64,000 nucleotides of DNA from assembly GCF_026151205.1 (NCBI RefSeq), contig NC_087072.1, forward strand, positions 9,111,669 through 9,175,668. Direction: 5' to 3'. The notes beneath the pieces are model-generated. The model saw only the letters and a program-made list of their open reading frames with translations. It was not told the DNA's origin and searched no databases. The stretch comes from Bolinopsis microptera. Its lineage: Eukaryota; Ctenophora; Tentaculata; Lobata; Bolinopsidae. The position numbers and the translations under genes were made by a program. This document shows positions 29,794-40,461 of the stretch, piece by piece. Each line of letters opens with the position of its first letter. Position 1 is the first letter of the stretch.

Positions 29794-31690
29794 TGAGATG
29801 CTTACCAAGCCTGGCAATTCCTAACTTATTAAGGTGCACATTGTCATGGCCCCTGCCAAAATACTTGTCCTTTCTATTATAATTTAAAGTAAAGAGATTG
29901 TTTTCATGTTCTGTGTTAATGTATATTAGCCCATGCTTATAACACATATTCTCTAAGTATCGATTAAGTCCCTGCACTATAATGTTCTTACTAGTGACAG
30001 CTCTAGGCAGAATATTTAAGATATATATTTTTGCACTATTAAATTCTGCCCACAATTTTTGAACAAATTCTTCCATGTCATTGGTGGCACTGTTGAAGTT
30101 CATTGTGTTGAGGTCAATTGGATCAACACAGTTAGTACCAGTTAGTAAAACAACCTTTTTAACCTTTTCTTTGTTGAGAGCTTTGAACTGACTGTCGCTA
30201 AAGAGTCTTTGGGACATTTGGATTGAGTTGGCCCCTGGGTAGAAAAATACTTTGGCCTTCTGAGATGAAGAGCTCAACAGTTTTTCATTCAGATGCCTAA
30301 ACATGCTGCTGCTGATATAAACTGTGCTCACATCGTTGGGTGTCTCCTTTTCGAACAATTGTTGTCTGTTAACATGCCGCCCTGATTGATGCAGATGGGA
30401 TGGTGGAGATGTATAGGGTGGGGTTAGAGGTCGGTGCTGATAAGCACCATTCGTTTTCCTTGATGGATGAACTATAAACTCGTCTTCTTGATAAGGTACA
30501 TAGCCGCTGGAGTTGGAGATGTTTTCATATGGGTCATGGTAATTGTCATTGCACATGTTGGTTGGTGTACTTGTTAATCTTTGGACAACAGCTACAGGTT
30601 TGATCAGTCTGAATGTGATACTGATCCTTTTGTTTGTACAAGATGGTTGAGTACAGATTTCATGTCTGTAATGAAGCTGGGATTTTTTAGACATGATACA
30701 AACATCCCCATGCTTTAGATCTAGGGCAGACACCACTTTTCCTGTTTGAATTTCTGTGAACTGCATCGTCCTAGAGGCACCCAGAGAAACTGTAACAATA
30801 TAAGAGTTTTCATCGATGCATTCTTCATTATCACTATGGATAGGCATGCATTCTGTCCCAGTACTGTAGTAGTTTACGAGAGCACTGTTGTAAACATAAT
30901 CCGGGAGTAACACATCAAGATATGAACAGATAGCAGCCAGATAGGACTGATGTGGTATCTCCTTCGCCTCGTGACTTCCCCCATTATACACATATGGGAA
31001 GTCCCCAAAGTAAGCTGTTTTCCTATTTTGAAACTGGTGGCTAAAATCCAATTCTCTCAGGAAGATGTCTAAGGAGAATTTTTGAAACGGTGCCTGATCA
31101 ATGAGTTCAACAGGTGGTATGATAATGTCAGGGCTTTCGTCATTTACACTTAAGGCCACACTAGATATGGGTGTTACATCTATTTCAGCATAATACTTGC
31201 CACTCCATGGATTGACAGATCCTGTACTCCCACTGATTTGATTTTCTGTGTTGTTGGAAATGATAGAATCTGGTGCTTCAATGATGCCATCACTATTGAT
31301 TAGCATGAAAGATTCAGGCACCTCGCATTCACTGTCATATTCAATCTGATCGTTTTCAAATTCTGTCTGAACTGCAACATCTGAACACCTATCCAGGACA
31401 GCCCGATAATCTATTGACTGATTGGTACTTTGATGTAACAACGTACCATTAATCTCTGCTATAGTCTGAGAAGTTTGAACAATGTCTTCTAGGATGATCA
31501 CTTTCCGCTCGAGAAACTTGACATGAGATTTGAGTGCAGTACAGTTTTTGCATTTTTGATCACATTCCGACAATAGTTTTCCAAAAAATGTTTCCATTGA
31601 ATCGTCCATGATATTGAGTTGATGATTTGAATTAAGTTGTTGATTTGAATTGAAGCAAATTGAAGAGTTCACATGTGAGATTTGTTCCAT
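29771..31690 (-). CDS. LINE-B ORF1: coiled coil, AlkB-like dioxygenase, SGNH-like esterase
   Basis: Starts at ATG 31,690; 639 residues, uninterrupted. A short cysteine cluster (CDQKCKNC, 43-50) is followed by a probable coiled coil to about 80; there is no full PHD finger. The AlkB-like domain spans about 205-362: YFGDFPYVYNGG (227-238), HSD at 285-287, LKHGDVCIMS (325-334), His 343, and RISITFR at 355-361. These are the expected HxD...H ligands and RxS/TFR signature. A proline-rich linker leads to an SGNH-like domain: VYISSSMF (457-464) in the nucleophile position, LLTGTN with Asn 520, and DNVH at 616-619. The order of domains matches LINE-A ORF1 despite low identity. Likely binds element RNA; the enzymatic roles are inferred. 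Confidence 0.92.
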   Translation of the reverse strand: MEQISHVNSSICFNSNQQLNSNHQLNIMDDSMETFFGKLLSECDQKCKNCTALKSHVKFLERKVIILEDIVQTSQTIAEINGTLLHQSTNQSIDYRAVLDRCSDVAVQTEFENDQIEYDSECEVPESFMLINSDGIIEAPDSIISNNTENQISGSTGSVNPWSGKYYAEIDVTPISSVALSVNDESPDIIIPPVELIDQAPFQKFSLDIFLRELDFSHQFQNRKTAYFGDFPYVYNGGSHEAKEIPHQSYLAAICSYLDVLLPDYVYNSALVNYYSTGTECMPIHSDNEECIDENSYIVTVSLGASRTMQFTEIQTGKVVSALDLKHGDVCIMSKKSQLHYRHEICTQPSCTNKRISITFRLIKPVAVVQRLTSTPTNMCNDNYHDPYENISNSSGYVPYQEDEFIVHPSRKTNGAYQHRPLTPPYTSPPSHLHQSGRHVNRQQLFEKETPNDVSTVYISSSMFRHLNEKLLSSSSQKAKVFFYPGANSIQMSQRLFSDSQFKALNKEKVKKVVLLTGTNCVDPIDLNTMNFNSATNDMEEFVQKLWAEFNSAKIYILNILPRAVTSKNIIVQGLNRYLENMCYKHGLIYINTEHENNLFTLNYNRKDKYFGRGHDNVHLNKLGIARLGKHLKYVTHLC

Positions 31691-31737
31691 TCCATTAACG
31701 TTACATTCGTATTACATTCGTATTACTTTGGTCATAC

Positions 31738-31779
31738 CTCAAATTATTTGTTATATAGTAGTGTTGAAAGTATTAAAAC
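31738..31779 (-). promoter_or_regulatory. 42-nt leader, exact 5' terminus of LINE-B (copy B)
   Basis: The empty-site comparison places the LINE-B 5' end at 31,779, the first base of the shared leader. The leader ends in AATTTGAG, followed by GTATGACC. The shared block is thus the very 5' end of the transposed RNA, as expected of a spliced leader or of a transcript whose start lies at the top of the block. Confidence 0.85.
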
Positions 31780-32214
31780 TGATGTATGATTTCTAGAAAC
31801 TTTAAATTAATTTTGGCGCTCACAGGTCCTCATAAATATGTGATCGCCGCATAAGGTTCTGTAAATGCGCAGGGCACCTTCAAGCTTAAATTATTCACCT
31901 TACCAACCAGTCAACCAACGCGCGGCTTTATTTTTATGATATGATATGTTTTGATTGTTATTAATAAATACCAAAATTTAAATTTGTTTTCCTTCCTAGA
32001 GCTACTAATCACGGACGAACCAGACACTAACTCACTATTTACAATCGGACTCAACTGGGACTCACGGACCAACCTACCTGGTTGCTCCACAGGTGAAGCT
32101 GATCGAGCTGACTGCTGAGGAATAACATTTGTTGTCATGTGGTCGGAAACAGGTATATGTGACTCCGCTCTCTGTCGTCTACGTTCCAGGACCTCGTTTA
32201 GTTTTTGACCCTTC
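31780..32214 (-). mobile_element. Fossil Gypsy-type 3' end, copy 1
   Basis: Continuation of 25,480-25,939. It contains the C-terminal tail of a Gypsy-type polyprotein (32,072-32,214, similar to 35,270-35,412) followed on the minus strand by 3' non-coding sequence. The corresponding second copy lies at 34,095-34,386 with 35,270 onward. This is a truncated fossil. Confidence 0.75.
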
Positions 32215-33435
32215 TGTTACAACCTATTCCTGACCTTAATTGATACACAATAAAATGGAATGTTAATACAAAATAAAACTCGGAATTATAATAAATAAAC
32301 TGAAATAGAAGGTGTTAATAAATTAACACTAGATATTATAATAATTCACTTACTCACTAACCTCCCTAGACCTGTACCCGATTCCCACTATAAACTAACT
32401 ACTAACTACTAACTAAAACTACTACACTAAAATATCACCAAATAATATCCGAACTAAAAGTCTTTACTTCCTACTAAAATATATTACTAAAACTATGTTT
32501 ATACAAATTACACTTCTTCGTTACTATCTTCTTTCTTCTAGTTGACTACTACTTACACTCCTAGCTACTGTTTACTATATCTTCTTATCTTCGTTCCACA
32601 CTCCACTACAATACTACACACACACACTAAAAACACCTGAAATATGATTCATAAGTAATACAATAAATATGAATCATCTACAACATAAGAAATATATAAA
32701 CCTACAACTATCATCAATCAATATAAAAGAATAAACCTAAACTATAACCTACACTAGAACCTACCGGTGTTCTACTACACTATCCACGAAGGACTTCGCA
32801 GGCTGGTACACCTTCTACACAGCACTGTTACTCTAACACACCTTCTGTTACTCCTTCCTCGTTGGATCTCTTCTTTACCTCTTCTTCACCGTGACACCTT
32901 CTCACATTAGCTATAATATATATTTATAATACAAAGAATAATCTTAGAACTCATATATTATAACACTCATCCCAATTTTAAAATTTTTTAAAAATGCCCG
33001 AAAACCGATCCACCAAAATACAAAAAGAACTGTCGTGCACAACACGCCGCGCCGTTCTAAATCTCAAATTTTGCTAGTAATAAGCAAAATTTTCCTTTCA
33101 CAAAGGAAAAAGGTCTACTTAAAAAATCGTTTAAAATCCACGTCATTTTAAAACTTCCGTCTCAATCATCTGAATCAAAAATTATCAGATTTACAAAATT
33201 CAAAGTACCCCATAATACTGCAGAATTCTGCAAAATCATAACTTACGATTAAAATTGGTGTTTTCACCGAAACTCCCTTTTAAAACATACCGTTTTTCTT
33301 GAGAAATTGCTGTGTTAGAATTTTTACTAGAAAACTGATTAAACTGGAGCTAGGTCAATATTCCGAAGAATAAGCCGACAGTTTAGCAAAACCTCTCTTA
33401 GTTGAACTGGAAAAAAGCTTCCACCAACTGTAACA
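32215..33435 (-). mobile_element. Possible solo LTR with TGTTACA/TGTAACA ends
   Basis: The stretch starts TGTTACAACC where the Gypsy-type sequence on its left stops matching, and ends CTGTAACA. Such inverted termini are typical of LTRs. It is AT-rich, non-coding and about 1.2 kb long. I find no second copy in the window and no clear target duplication, so this is a weak call. Confidence 0.3.
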
Positions 33436-33640
33436 ATCAAAATATAGGTTATTGCTCAACTGTTTCTAAAACTCAGTTTTCCAGTAAGATACAAACTAAT
33501 CAACAGCTTTAACAATATCTTAACATGCACACTCGATATTTATATTTTATATGAATTGATCTATTTGTTAGCAGTGTTAAAATTGATACTGACAGGTACT
33601 GACTAACTGACAAGAAATTAACTGCGAAAAAAAAACTGCT
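33436..33640. other. Unassigned spacer
   Basis: AT-rich, no frame, ends at the edge of the duplicated segment at 33,641. Confidence 0.4.
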
Positions 33641-34386
33641 TGATTAATTCATCCATTCGGATTTTAATAACGATGAGCTATGATATACCGTTCATCTTAG
33701 ACTATTGGATCAATCTTATTGTATGATTAGATTTTATTAATGAACTTGGCACACAAAAGATTATAATGCAGAGGTTGGCTGGCTCTTCTATAATAAATAC
33801 GACACTTCAATTTACAGAATGCTTGCTAGAGATAAGACAAAATATTATCAGACTATACATGCAACATGAGTAACTGGTGGATAAGCCTTCGGTAAAAACG
33901 GATCCGGAAAAGTCAATGCGGCACTCGGGTCCTTGGTATTGTCGTCGGTATATTGTCCATTATCTACGTTCTGCTTTCGTAGTTTAAACAATAGTGAGTT
34001 CTAAATATACAGCTTTAAACCGATTAAGTATGAATGAATGAAATACCTGACAATCCGCACTCTTATAATCCAAAAGCATGAGTAACTCATCTAGTGATGT
34101 ATGATTTCTAGAAACTTTAAATTAATTTTGGCGCTCACAGGTCCTCATAAATATGTGATCGCCGCATAAGGTTCTGTAAATGCGCAGGGCACCTTCAAGC
34201 TTAAATTATTCACCTTACCAACCAGTCAACCAACGCGCGGCTTTATTTTTATGATATGATATGTTTTGATTGTTATTAATAAATACCAAAATTTAAATTT
34301 GTTTTCCTTCCTAGAGCTACTAATCACGGACGAACCAGACACTAACTCACTATTTACAATCGGACTCGACTGGGACTCACGGACCA
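33641..34386 (-). repeat. Duplicated Gypsy-associated 3' segment, copy 2 (LINE-B empty site)
   Basis: Matches 25,480-25,939 joined to 31,784-32,071. It lacks LINE-B and therefore preserves the empty target (TGAT at 34,095-34,098). At its right end (34,386) it is interrupted by a LINE fragment and resumes at 35,270. Confidence 0.9.
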
Positions 34387-35269
34387 ATGAAACTAATAAA
34401 TCAATGAAACTAATAAATCAATGTTTTAGCTCATTTTACAAAGTCAAATATTTAAAACAATTAAAATTGTATAGTGCTCAATTTGTAAATGACTAGTTGA
34501 TCTTTGCTATTGGAAGTTTGTCAAGGACTGGCAGCTAACGGGGGCAAGGAATGCACGGGCTTAGGGGCTTTTGTGCACACCAGAACACTAGCTCGGTAGA
34601 TTTTTGGAAACTAGAAGGACTGAAAACTAAAATTGTTTTTGATGGAGGCTGAGGCATATTTTTGAGAGGGACGGTATAATAGCTTGTGGTAACAACTGGC
34701 CTTTACTTTAATAGGATGAAGTTTTAGTTTTAGGACAGGAAGAAGGCATTAAGAAAATTTGCTCTTTGTTTACAAGGCAGAATATAAGCAATGTTGGTTA
34801 TAATATGTATCAATATCTAGATCTTCGTTTATCAATTTTCACTAAATGGGTTTAAAATTTTAATAGGGAGGGAAATTCATCAACTTTATTAAGTACCTAT
34901 CAAAAATAAATCTTATATCAATGTAATATATTAAAAATCATAATCCTAAGTCTAATAATAAATCTGTTAAAAACACTTTCTCACTACACTGCGCTCACAC
35001 ACGTTAGTAAGACAAAGGAAAATGCACACCCAGCTAATTTTCAATTTCAAGATAATCATTTTGGATGTGTGGACCCTAGGGTAGACTTAATGTCAAAATT
35101 TAGATTAGAGCATTCGAAATCTTTGTTTGTCCAATCAAGATCAGCATGGTTATGCTGGTTGACGAGCAGTGATTGCTTCATCCTAGACTTCAGGCAGGCC
35201 ACACTTAGACAGTAGTCACGTATACCAAGCTTAGGCACAATTACGTTCCAAATACGAGTCGTTCTGCAA
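34387..35269 (-). mobile_element. 5'-truncated LINE of another family
   Basis: Inserted into Gypsy-type sequence: the flanks GGACCAA and CCTACCTGG are contiguous at 32,064-32,080. A 3-bp CAA repeat may be the target duplication. On the minus strand the insert starts with CRTTRIWNVIVPKLGIRDYC and LKSRMKQSLL, the WN...FK-type end of a non-LTR ORF2, and stops at about 35,056. The 3' UTR ends in a 17-bp unit, ATGAAACTAATAAATCA, present twice near 34,386-34,420. Confidence 0.7.
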
Positions 35270-35728
35270 CCTACCTGGTTGCTCCACAGGTGAAGCTGAT
35301 CGAGCTGACTGCTGAGGAATAACATTTGTTGTCATGTGGTCGGAAACAGGTATATGTGACTCCGCTCTCTGTCGTCTACGTTCCAGGACCTCGTTTAGTT
35401 TTTGACCCTTCATCATTGAATATCGGTCCCCGTCCTCTGTCAACCGTCGTCTTTGACTCTCGGGTACATCATCTCTCTTCATACTAATTACCGGTGAGTA
35501 TCTAGGTTTTAGCACATCTGCGTGTTTCTTAACCACTCTGCCTTCGTGCTGGATTGCGTAGTTGTTTGAGTTATCACCGTATCTCTTGATCACTCGAGCT
35601 TGTACCCACGGTCCTCGATTGTCCATTCGTACAAAAACTTGTTGGTTCTCCATAAATTCTCGTGTCTTTCTTTGCTCATCTACGACTTTTTGCAGTTTCT
35701 CTGTCTGTAAAGCTTGAACCTTCATGTG
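35270..35728 (-). pseudogene. G1 integrase C-terminal region
   Basis: The protein fragment carries QVFVRMDNRGPWVQARVIKR and VVKKHADVLKPRY, the beta-barrel-like C-terminal end of Gypsy integrases that contacts DNA, then a charged tail. It lies on the far side of the G2 insertion from the rest of the integrase. Confidence 0.85.
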
Positions 35729-37119
35729 TGTAAGCAGTGGACACTTGCTTCTCGGTTCGAAGTTTATTTGCATTTAATTAAGGGTTTGGACAATGGAAAC
35801 GAGCGTGATAATAAAGGGTAAACAAAGTTAAACTATGAAACAATACAATGAATAATTCGACAACCTCTACTTCAAATCCTAATTAACCAGACTCGTATCG
35901 CCCATAAACGCTCAGCGATCTAGTGCTGCAACATAAAACACGGATAGCACGGTCAACTCGCCTTGACCGTGCCTAATCTAGGTGCCCTGAAATAACCACT
36001 GTCGATTCTAAACCTCTAACGACACGTTCCATCCGTGCTCACCAGGCCCCAACCATAACTGGTCCTGGTCCCTTACACTAGTCTGGTATCAACCATGACC
36101 CTCTATCGAATAGGGTGAGAATGCAAACAAGGGGTATAATAAAGGTGCCCAAGGTACTTAACTGAACAATGAATAATCGAATATTTGCTCAACCAACGCT
36201 TAGTCACTTAGACTCATATTGCCTCAAATGCTGTGCAACAAATTCCTAATTGCTCCGATTCATACTGCCTCAAATATTACGCAACCTACTTCCTGCCGTT
36301 AATCCTACTCTTAATATAGCTTTACCTATCTAAGTCAACCAGCGCTGACTCCCGCTCTGCCAGAGCCCAGTGTTGTCAAGACATCCCCTGGTGTCGGCCA
36401 CAACCAAGCCTGATAACAGTAATTACGTAATGCTCCACTATTCTACGGCCGCCAATCTTATACTTACCACTATAACCATCTACCTAACTAAACGACCTAA
36501 CCTTAACCGGTTCTAGCTCCTACTCTTAGTCTAGCTTTACCTATCTAAGTCAACCAGCGCTGACTCCCGCTCTGCCAGAGCCCAGTGTTGTCAAGACATC
36601 CCCTGGTGTCGGCCACAACCAAGCCTGATAACAGTAATTACGTAATGCTCCACTATTCTACGGCCGCCAATCTTATACTTACCACTATAACCATCTACCT
36701 AACCAAACGACCTAACCTTAACAGGTTCTAGCTACAGAACCTGCCCGGTATCAAAATGACCCCCCTCTCGATCGGGTAAACTGGCACTCCTGATCTCAAA
36801 AGGCTAATCGTATTTTCCTCTCGCCCCTGATAGTCTAAACAATCCTTCATTTCCCTGGAATCTCAAACTATCCTGTCGATAGCCGCAACATTGTAACACT
36901 AGTATTCTGTAAACCCTCCATAATTCAACCTCGTACTGACCCAAACATATGTTAAACTGACCTCTCTGCACTTAAACTGCAATAACTGTCGTATACTAAT
37001 ATATGCCCAAAATACTACCGTCACATACTGGACACCACGACCGCCTTATTATAATCATTACACTACCTACATATTACACAATATTACCCTAAATTCATCT
37101 CAATTAATCACGGTTTACA
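35729..37119 (-). repeat. G2 3' LTR
   Basis: 1,391 bp. Contains an internal tandem duplication of about 215 bp (about 36,297-36,731; unit begins near CTACTCTTA). The other LTR shows the same duplication. Confidence 0.92.
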
Positions 37120-37479
37120 CAACTTTACAAAATCTGATCTTTCTTAGAACCCTACTATACTGGTACAATAATTTAATGGAAAATCTCGTAAAAATCTTGC
37201 CCGATCACAGCTTACACAACTTTACAAAATCTAATCTTTTTTAGAACTCTATCATACTGCTGGTACACTAACGGAATGGAAAATCTCGTAAAAATCTTGC
37301 CCAATCATGAAAATTTGATCTTTCTTAAAACTTTACTATACTGGTATACTAAAACACACTTTCTAAAACCCTTTTTCTGCTCTTCCTCAACCTTCCGAAA
37401 TACCAGGGAGAGCATTTAAAGCCCCACTATAATAATTTAATAAAGTTTCATCAAACTTAACAGCTTACTTCATCTGTCT

Positions 37480-38040
37480 ATATTGTCTTTCGTCTCTTAT
37501 CCTCTCCGTCTCGTTCTCCGTTTCGAACATCCTCATCTGGATCCGGTCTCGAGTCTCCGTTCGTCGTTCAACATATCTTTTTCTGGCTCTTGTTCTATGT
37601 CTCCACTCCTCGCCCAGACTATTTTCCTCTGGATCTCTCTCTCTATCTCTGTTCAGAATACAAAATGATGTATAGCGTCTCAGTTCGTGGGTTTAGTGTC
37701 ACAGTCTCTCTTGTACTCCAGGTATGTTATCCATCTTCTCCTCACCGCCCCTGTTGGGTAATACTCTCCGATAGTTATTTATTAAGACATTGTTTTACTT
37801 TTCATTTCAATATCGACAGTTCTTTCAGTTCCAAGTCATTTTTGATTAAGAGTGATTTGTCTGATTTTTGTGATCAATGATATTGCACTGTTATTTCGAT
37901 ATAACTACTGTTATATAGTTATATAAATCTTATGACTCATTCTGACTGTTATATAAATTTTGTGACTCATCCTGACTCTGTATCTCCTTCCAGCCTATCC
38001 GCATTCTCCCGTAACTCGTCCCCGACCACTCTCTGTTTCC
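37480..38040. other. G2 interior, pyrimidine-rich
   Basis: Low-complexity TC-rich sequence with a short TATATAAAT-type duplication near 37,911-37,975. No polymerase motif. Confidence 0.5.
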
Positions 38041-38450
38041 ATTTATCCGCTCTCTGTGTCTCCATTTATCAGTTCTCGTCTCCGATCACTCTGTGTCTCC
38101 ATTTATCAGCTCTCGTCTCCGACCACTCTGTGTCTCCATTTATCAGCTCTTGTCTCCGACCACTCCGTGTCTCCATTTATCAGCTCTCTGTGTCTCCGTT
38201 TATCAGCTCTCGTCTTCGACCACTCTGTGTCTCCATTTATCAGCTCTCGTCTCCGACTACTCTGCGTCTCCATTTATCAGCCTTCGTCTCCGACCCGTCT
38301 ATGTCTCCATTTATCAGCTCACGTCTCCGACTCGTCTGTGTTTCCATTTATCCGCTCTCTGTGTCTCCATTTATCAGCTCTCGTCTCCGACCACTCTGTG
38401 TCTCTATTTATCAGCCTTCATCTCCGACTACTCTGTGTCTCTTTTGATCT
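38041..38450. repeat. 37-bp minisatellite inside G2
   Basis: Degenerate tandem copies of a 37-bp unit containing TCTCCATTTATCAGCTCTCG and TCTCCGACCACTCTGTG, about ten units, some shortened. A further block lies at about 38,570-38,755. The open plus-strand frames across it are products of the repeat and not genes. Confidence 0.9.
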
Positions 38451-38523
38451 GTTTGGAGAGGCGAATCATACACAGTTTAGGCTCTTGAAATCTTCGAATT
38501 AAAAATCATCTTGAGAGAACCTC

Positions 38524-38566
38524 CTCAAATTATTGGTTATATAGTAAGTAGTGTTGAAAGTAAGAC
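38524..38566 (-). promoter_or_regulatory. Decayed leader copy (copy D) inside G2
   Basis: Matches the LINE leader (TTTCAACACTAC, ATATAAC, AATAATTTGAGG) with a small internal insertion and a shortened start. It interrupts the minisatellite of G2 and has no ORF directly downstream. Confidence 0.65.
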
Positions 38567-38569
38567 TGG

Positions 38570-38755
38570 TCTCCATTTATCAGCCTTCGTCTCTGACCCC
38601 TCTGTGTCTCCATTTATCAGTACTTGTCTCCGATCGTACTGTGTCTCCCTTTATCAGTACTTGTCTCCGATCGCTCTGTGTCTCCATTTGTCAGCTCTCG
38701 TCTCCGACCGTACTGTGTCTCCATTTATCAGCTCTCTGTGTCTCCATTTATCATC
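38570..38755. repeat. 37-bp minisatellite inside G2, second block
   Basis: Further degenerate units of the same CTCCATTTATCAG repeat, separated from the first block by the leader copy. Confidence 0.85.
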
Positions 38756-39175
38756 ACCGACACTTTCTGACTTCACTTGTCCACTACTGGTCTCTACATT
38801 ACCAGATTCTTCTATTGAAGTTTCAGTTTCACTCGAAACTTCCACTCCTTCTGCTCCACTACATCAGAATCCCTATTATCTGCCTCGGCTTGTTTTTGTT
38901 TACCAGGTAACGCTTCTAAAAGGGACTCTTCTATTTCAGGAAGGACTCTCGCTAACCCCCATGCCAGCTGGAACCCCTCTTTTCCCCTTTCTGGCTCTCC
39001 TCTTTCTGCTTTACTACATTAGAACCCCTCTTCTCCTCCTCGGCTTGCTCTTGTTTATCAGGTACCGCTTCTAAATGGGACTCCTCTCTTCCCATCATCT
39101 TTCCCCAGGATTCAGGAAGGACTCTCGCTATGGTCTTCCTCCTTGGAGAGGGTCCACTACCTTCAGGAGCGTGTA

Positions 39176-40447
39176 TTAGTTTAAAGAACTGTTATTATAA
39201 GGGCTGGCATTAAAGTTCCCTTGTCCCCTCAATGACTGCAGTCCTTCTCTCACTCGTTCCTGCCCTGCCTCCTGATTACCCTGTCCATGGTTACACTGGG
39301 TACTTACATGCCCAGCAACACCACACTTGAAGCAAGTCACACATTGATCCGCTCTATGTCCTCTCTTATTGCATCTGAAGCACCTGTCTCCCATTGGTCT
39401 TCTTTGCTGTACTCCTCCTCTTCTGAAGTTCCCTTGCTCTCTTTGAAGCCCTCCTCGGCCACTGTGTCCTTGCGCACAATCCATTGCAATATGACTCTGT
39501 CTCCCGCATCCATAACAAGTAGGGGGCTTTCTACATTCCTTTGCGAAATGTCCATGCTGTCCACAGGTGTAACAAGCACCGATGTCTCTTCTCGGCCGGT
39601 TCTCTTCCATCACTCGGTTTATCACTCCCTCATCCATCTCTATATCCTCCCTGATTTGGAACAAAAGTTCCTCCTCATTCTTCACTGGTTTAGCGTTACG
39701 ACTCGCCAGGATCCCATCCAACTTAACTGCCCTCTTTAGCGCGGCCTCAAAATCTTCCAATTCTGACTTGATTAACTCGATCCCGATTTCATCCTTTAAT
39801 ACCCCAGCTGTAAATACATCTAGCCTGATGGTCTTCTTGATCCCCTCCTCCTCCGGTGCATATGCCGCATCCGCCATGTCAGTGACTCTAGCTGCAAAAT
39901 CCGAAATTGTCTCTTCCTCTTTCTGACGCATCTCAAAAAGTCTCTTCCTGCACTCCGCCTTTGAATGCACATCACATAGCACCTCTGTCATCCTCTCCAA
40001 ACTCGCCTCTAAATTTCTCTTCTCGTCCCGGGTTAATCGTAGGGTCTCCACTCTCCTCTGTGCCTTGGGGTCCAAGTACGTCATGATCATGTCCACCAAG
40101 TCTTCATCCAAGATGTCCGCAGCATTGGCAAATATTTTAAACCCGCTCAGGAAGGTCCTAAAGCTGTGTTTCCCCAGCACAAACATCCGAGGTTTCATTA
40201 ATGGGTATTTCTTACCCACTGCTCTGTTCGCTTCTCTGATTCTCTTCTTTTCGGTCTCATTCTCCTGCATAGCTTCTAACTTACCCTCTCTGAATCCATC
40301 TCTTCTTAGCTGTGCTCCCTGCTGCCTCAATTCATCATATTGAGTCCTTAACTCTTCGTTTGCTAGCTCAGCCTCCTGCCGCGCTCTCATCATTACCTCA
40401 TTAGCTATCTTTATCTCTGCCAATTCCTCTCTCAGTACCGCTTCCAT
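39176..40447 (-). CDS. G2 Gag-like protein
   Basis: 423 residues from ATG 40,447. The N-terminus is a charged coiled coil (about 1-75). A retrotransposon gag-type helical region follows with RKRLFEMRQKEEETISDFAA (about 168-187). Four CCHC zinc knuckles end the protein: CYTCGQHGHFAKEC, CYGCGRQSHIAMDC, CFRCNKRGHRADQC and CFKCGVAGHVSTQC. Such a protein would form particles and bind the element RNA. There is no protease or polymerase, so the element would depend on a relative. A copy of the 42-nt leader lies about 15 nt ahead of the ATG. Confidence 0.9.
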   Translation of the reverse strand: MEAVLREELAEIKIANEVMMRARQEAELANEELRTQYDELRQQGAQLRRDGFREGKLEAMQENETEKKRIREANRAVGKKYPLMKPRMFVLGKHSFRTFLSGFKIFANAADILDEDLVDMIMTYLDPKAQRRVETLRLTRDEKRNLEASLERMTEVLCDVHSKAECRKRLFEMRQKEEETISDFAARVTDMADAAYAPEEEGIKKTIRLDVFTAGVLKDEIGIELIKSELEDFEAALKRAVKLDGILASRNAKPVKNEEELLFQIREDIEMDEGVINRVMEENRPRRDIGACYTCGQHGHFAKECRKPPTCYGCGRQSHIAMDCAQGHSGRGGLQREQGNFRRGGVQQRRPMGDRCFRCNKRGHRADQCVTCFKCGVAGHVSTQCNHGQGNQEAGQERVREGLQSLRGQGNFNASPYNNSSLN

Positions 40448-40461
40448 GACTAACCACTGTA

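Larger units (their letters stand above)
25940..31779 (-). mobile_element. LINE-B: apparently full-length CR1-like retrotransposon
   Basis: Both ends are fixed by an empty site. The duplicated flank reads CTAGTGATGTATG at 34,091-34,103, while here TGAT (25,936-25,939) and TGAT (31,780-31,783) flank the insert, so the element is 5,840 bp with a 4-bp target duplication. The 3' tail is (TTCTAA)n at 25,940-25,963. The 5' terminus is a 42-nt leader, then 47 nt to the ORF1 ATG at 31,690. ORF1 and ORF2 are both uninterrupted, so this copy looks recently active. Confidence 0.95.

Noticed and set aside
38041-38755. CRISPR-like array
   Set aside because: The units are directly abutting degenerate minisatellite copies with no unique spacers, in an animal retroelement.
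37483-39074. Plus-strand frames of 119-187 codons
   Set aside because: They follow the 37-bp minisatellite in several frames at once (CVSIYQLSSPT-type repeats), so they are repeat by-products.
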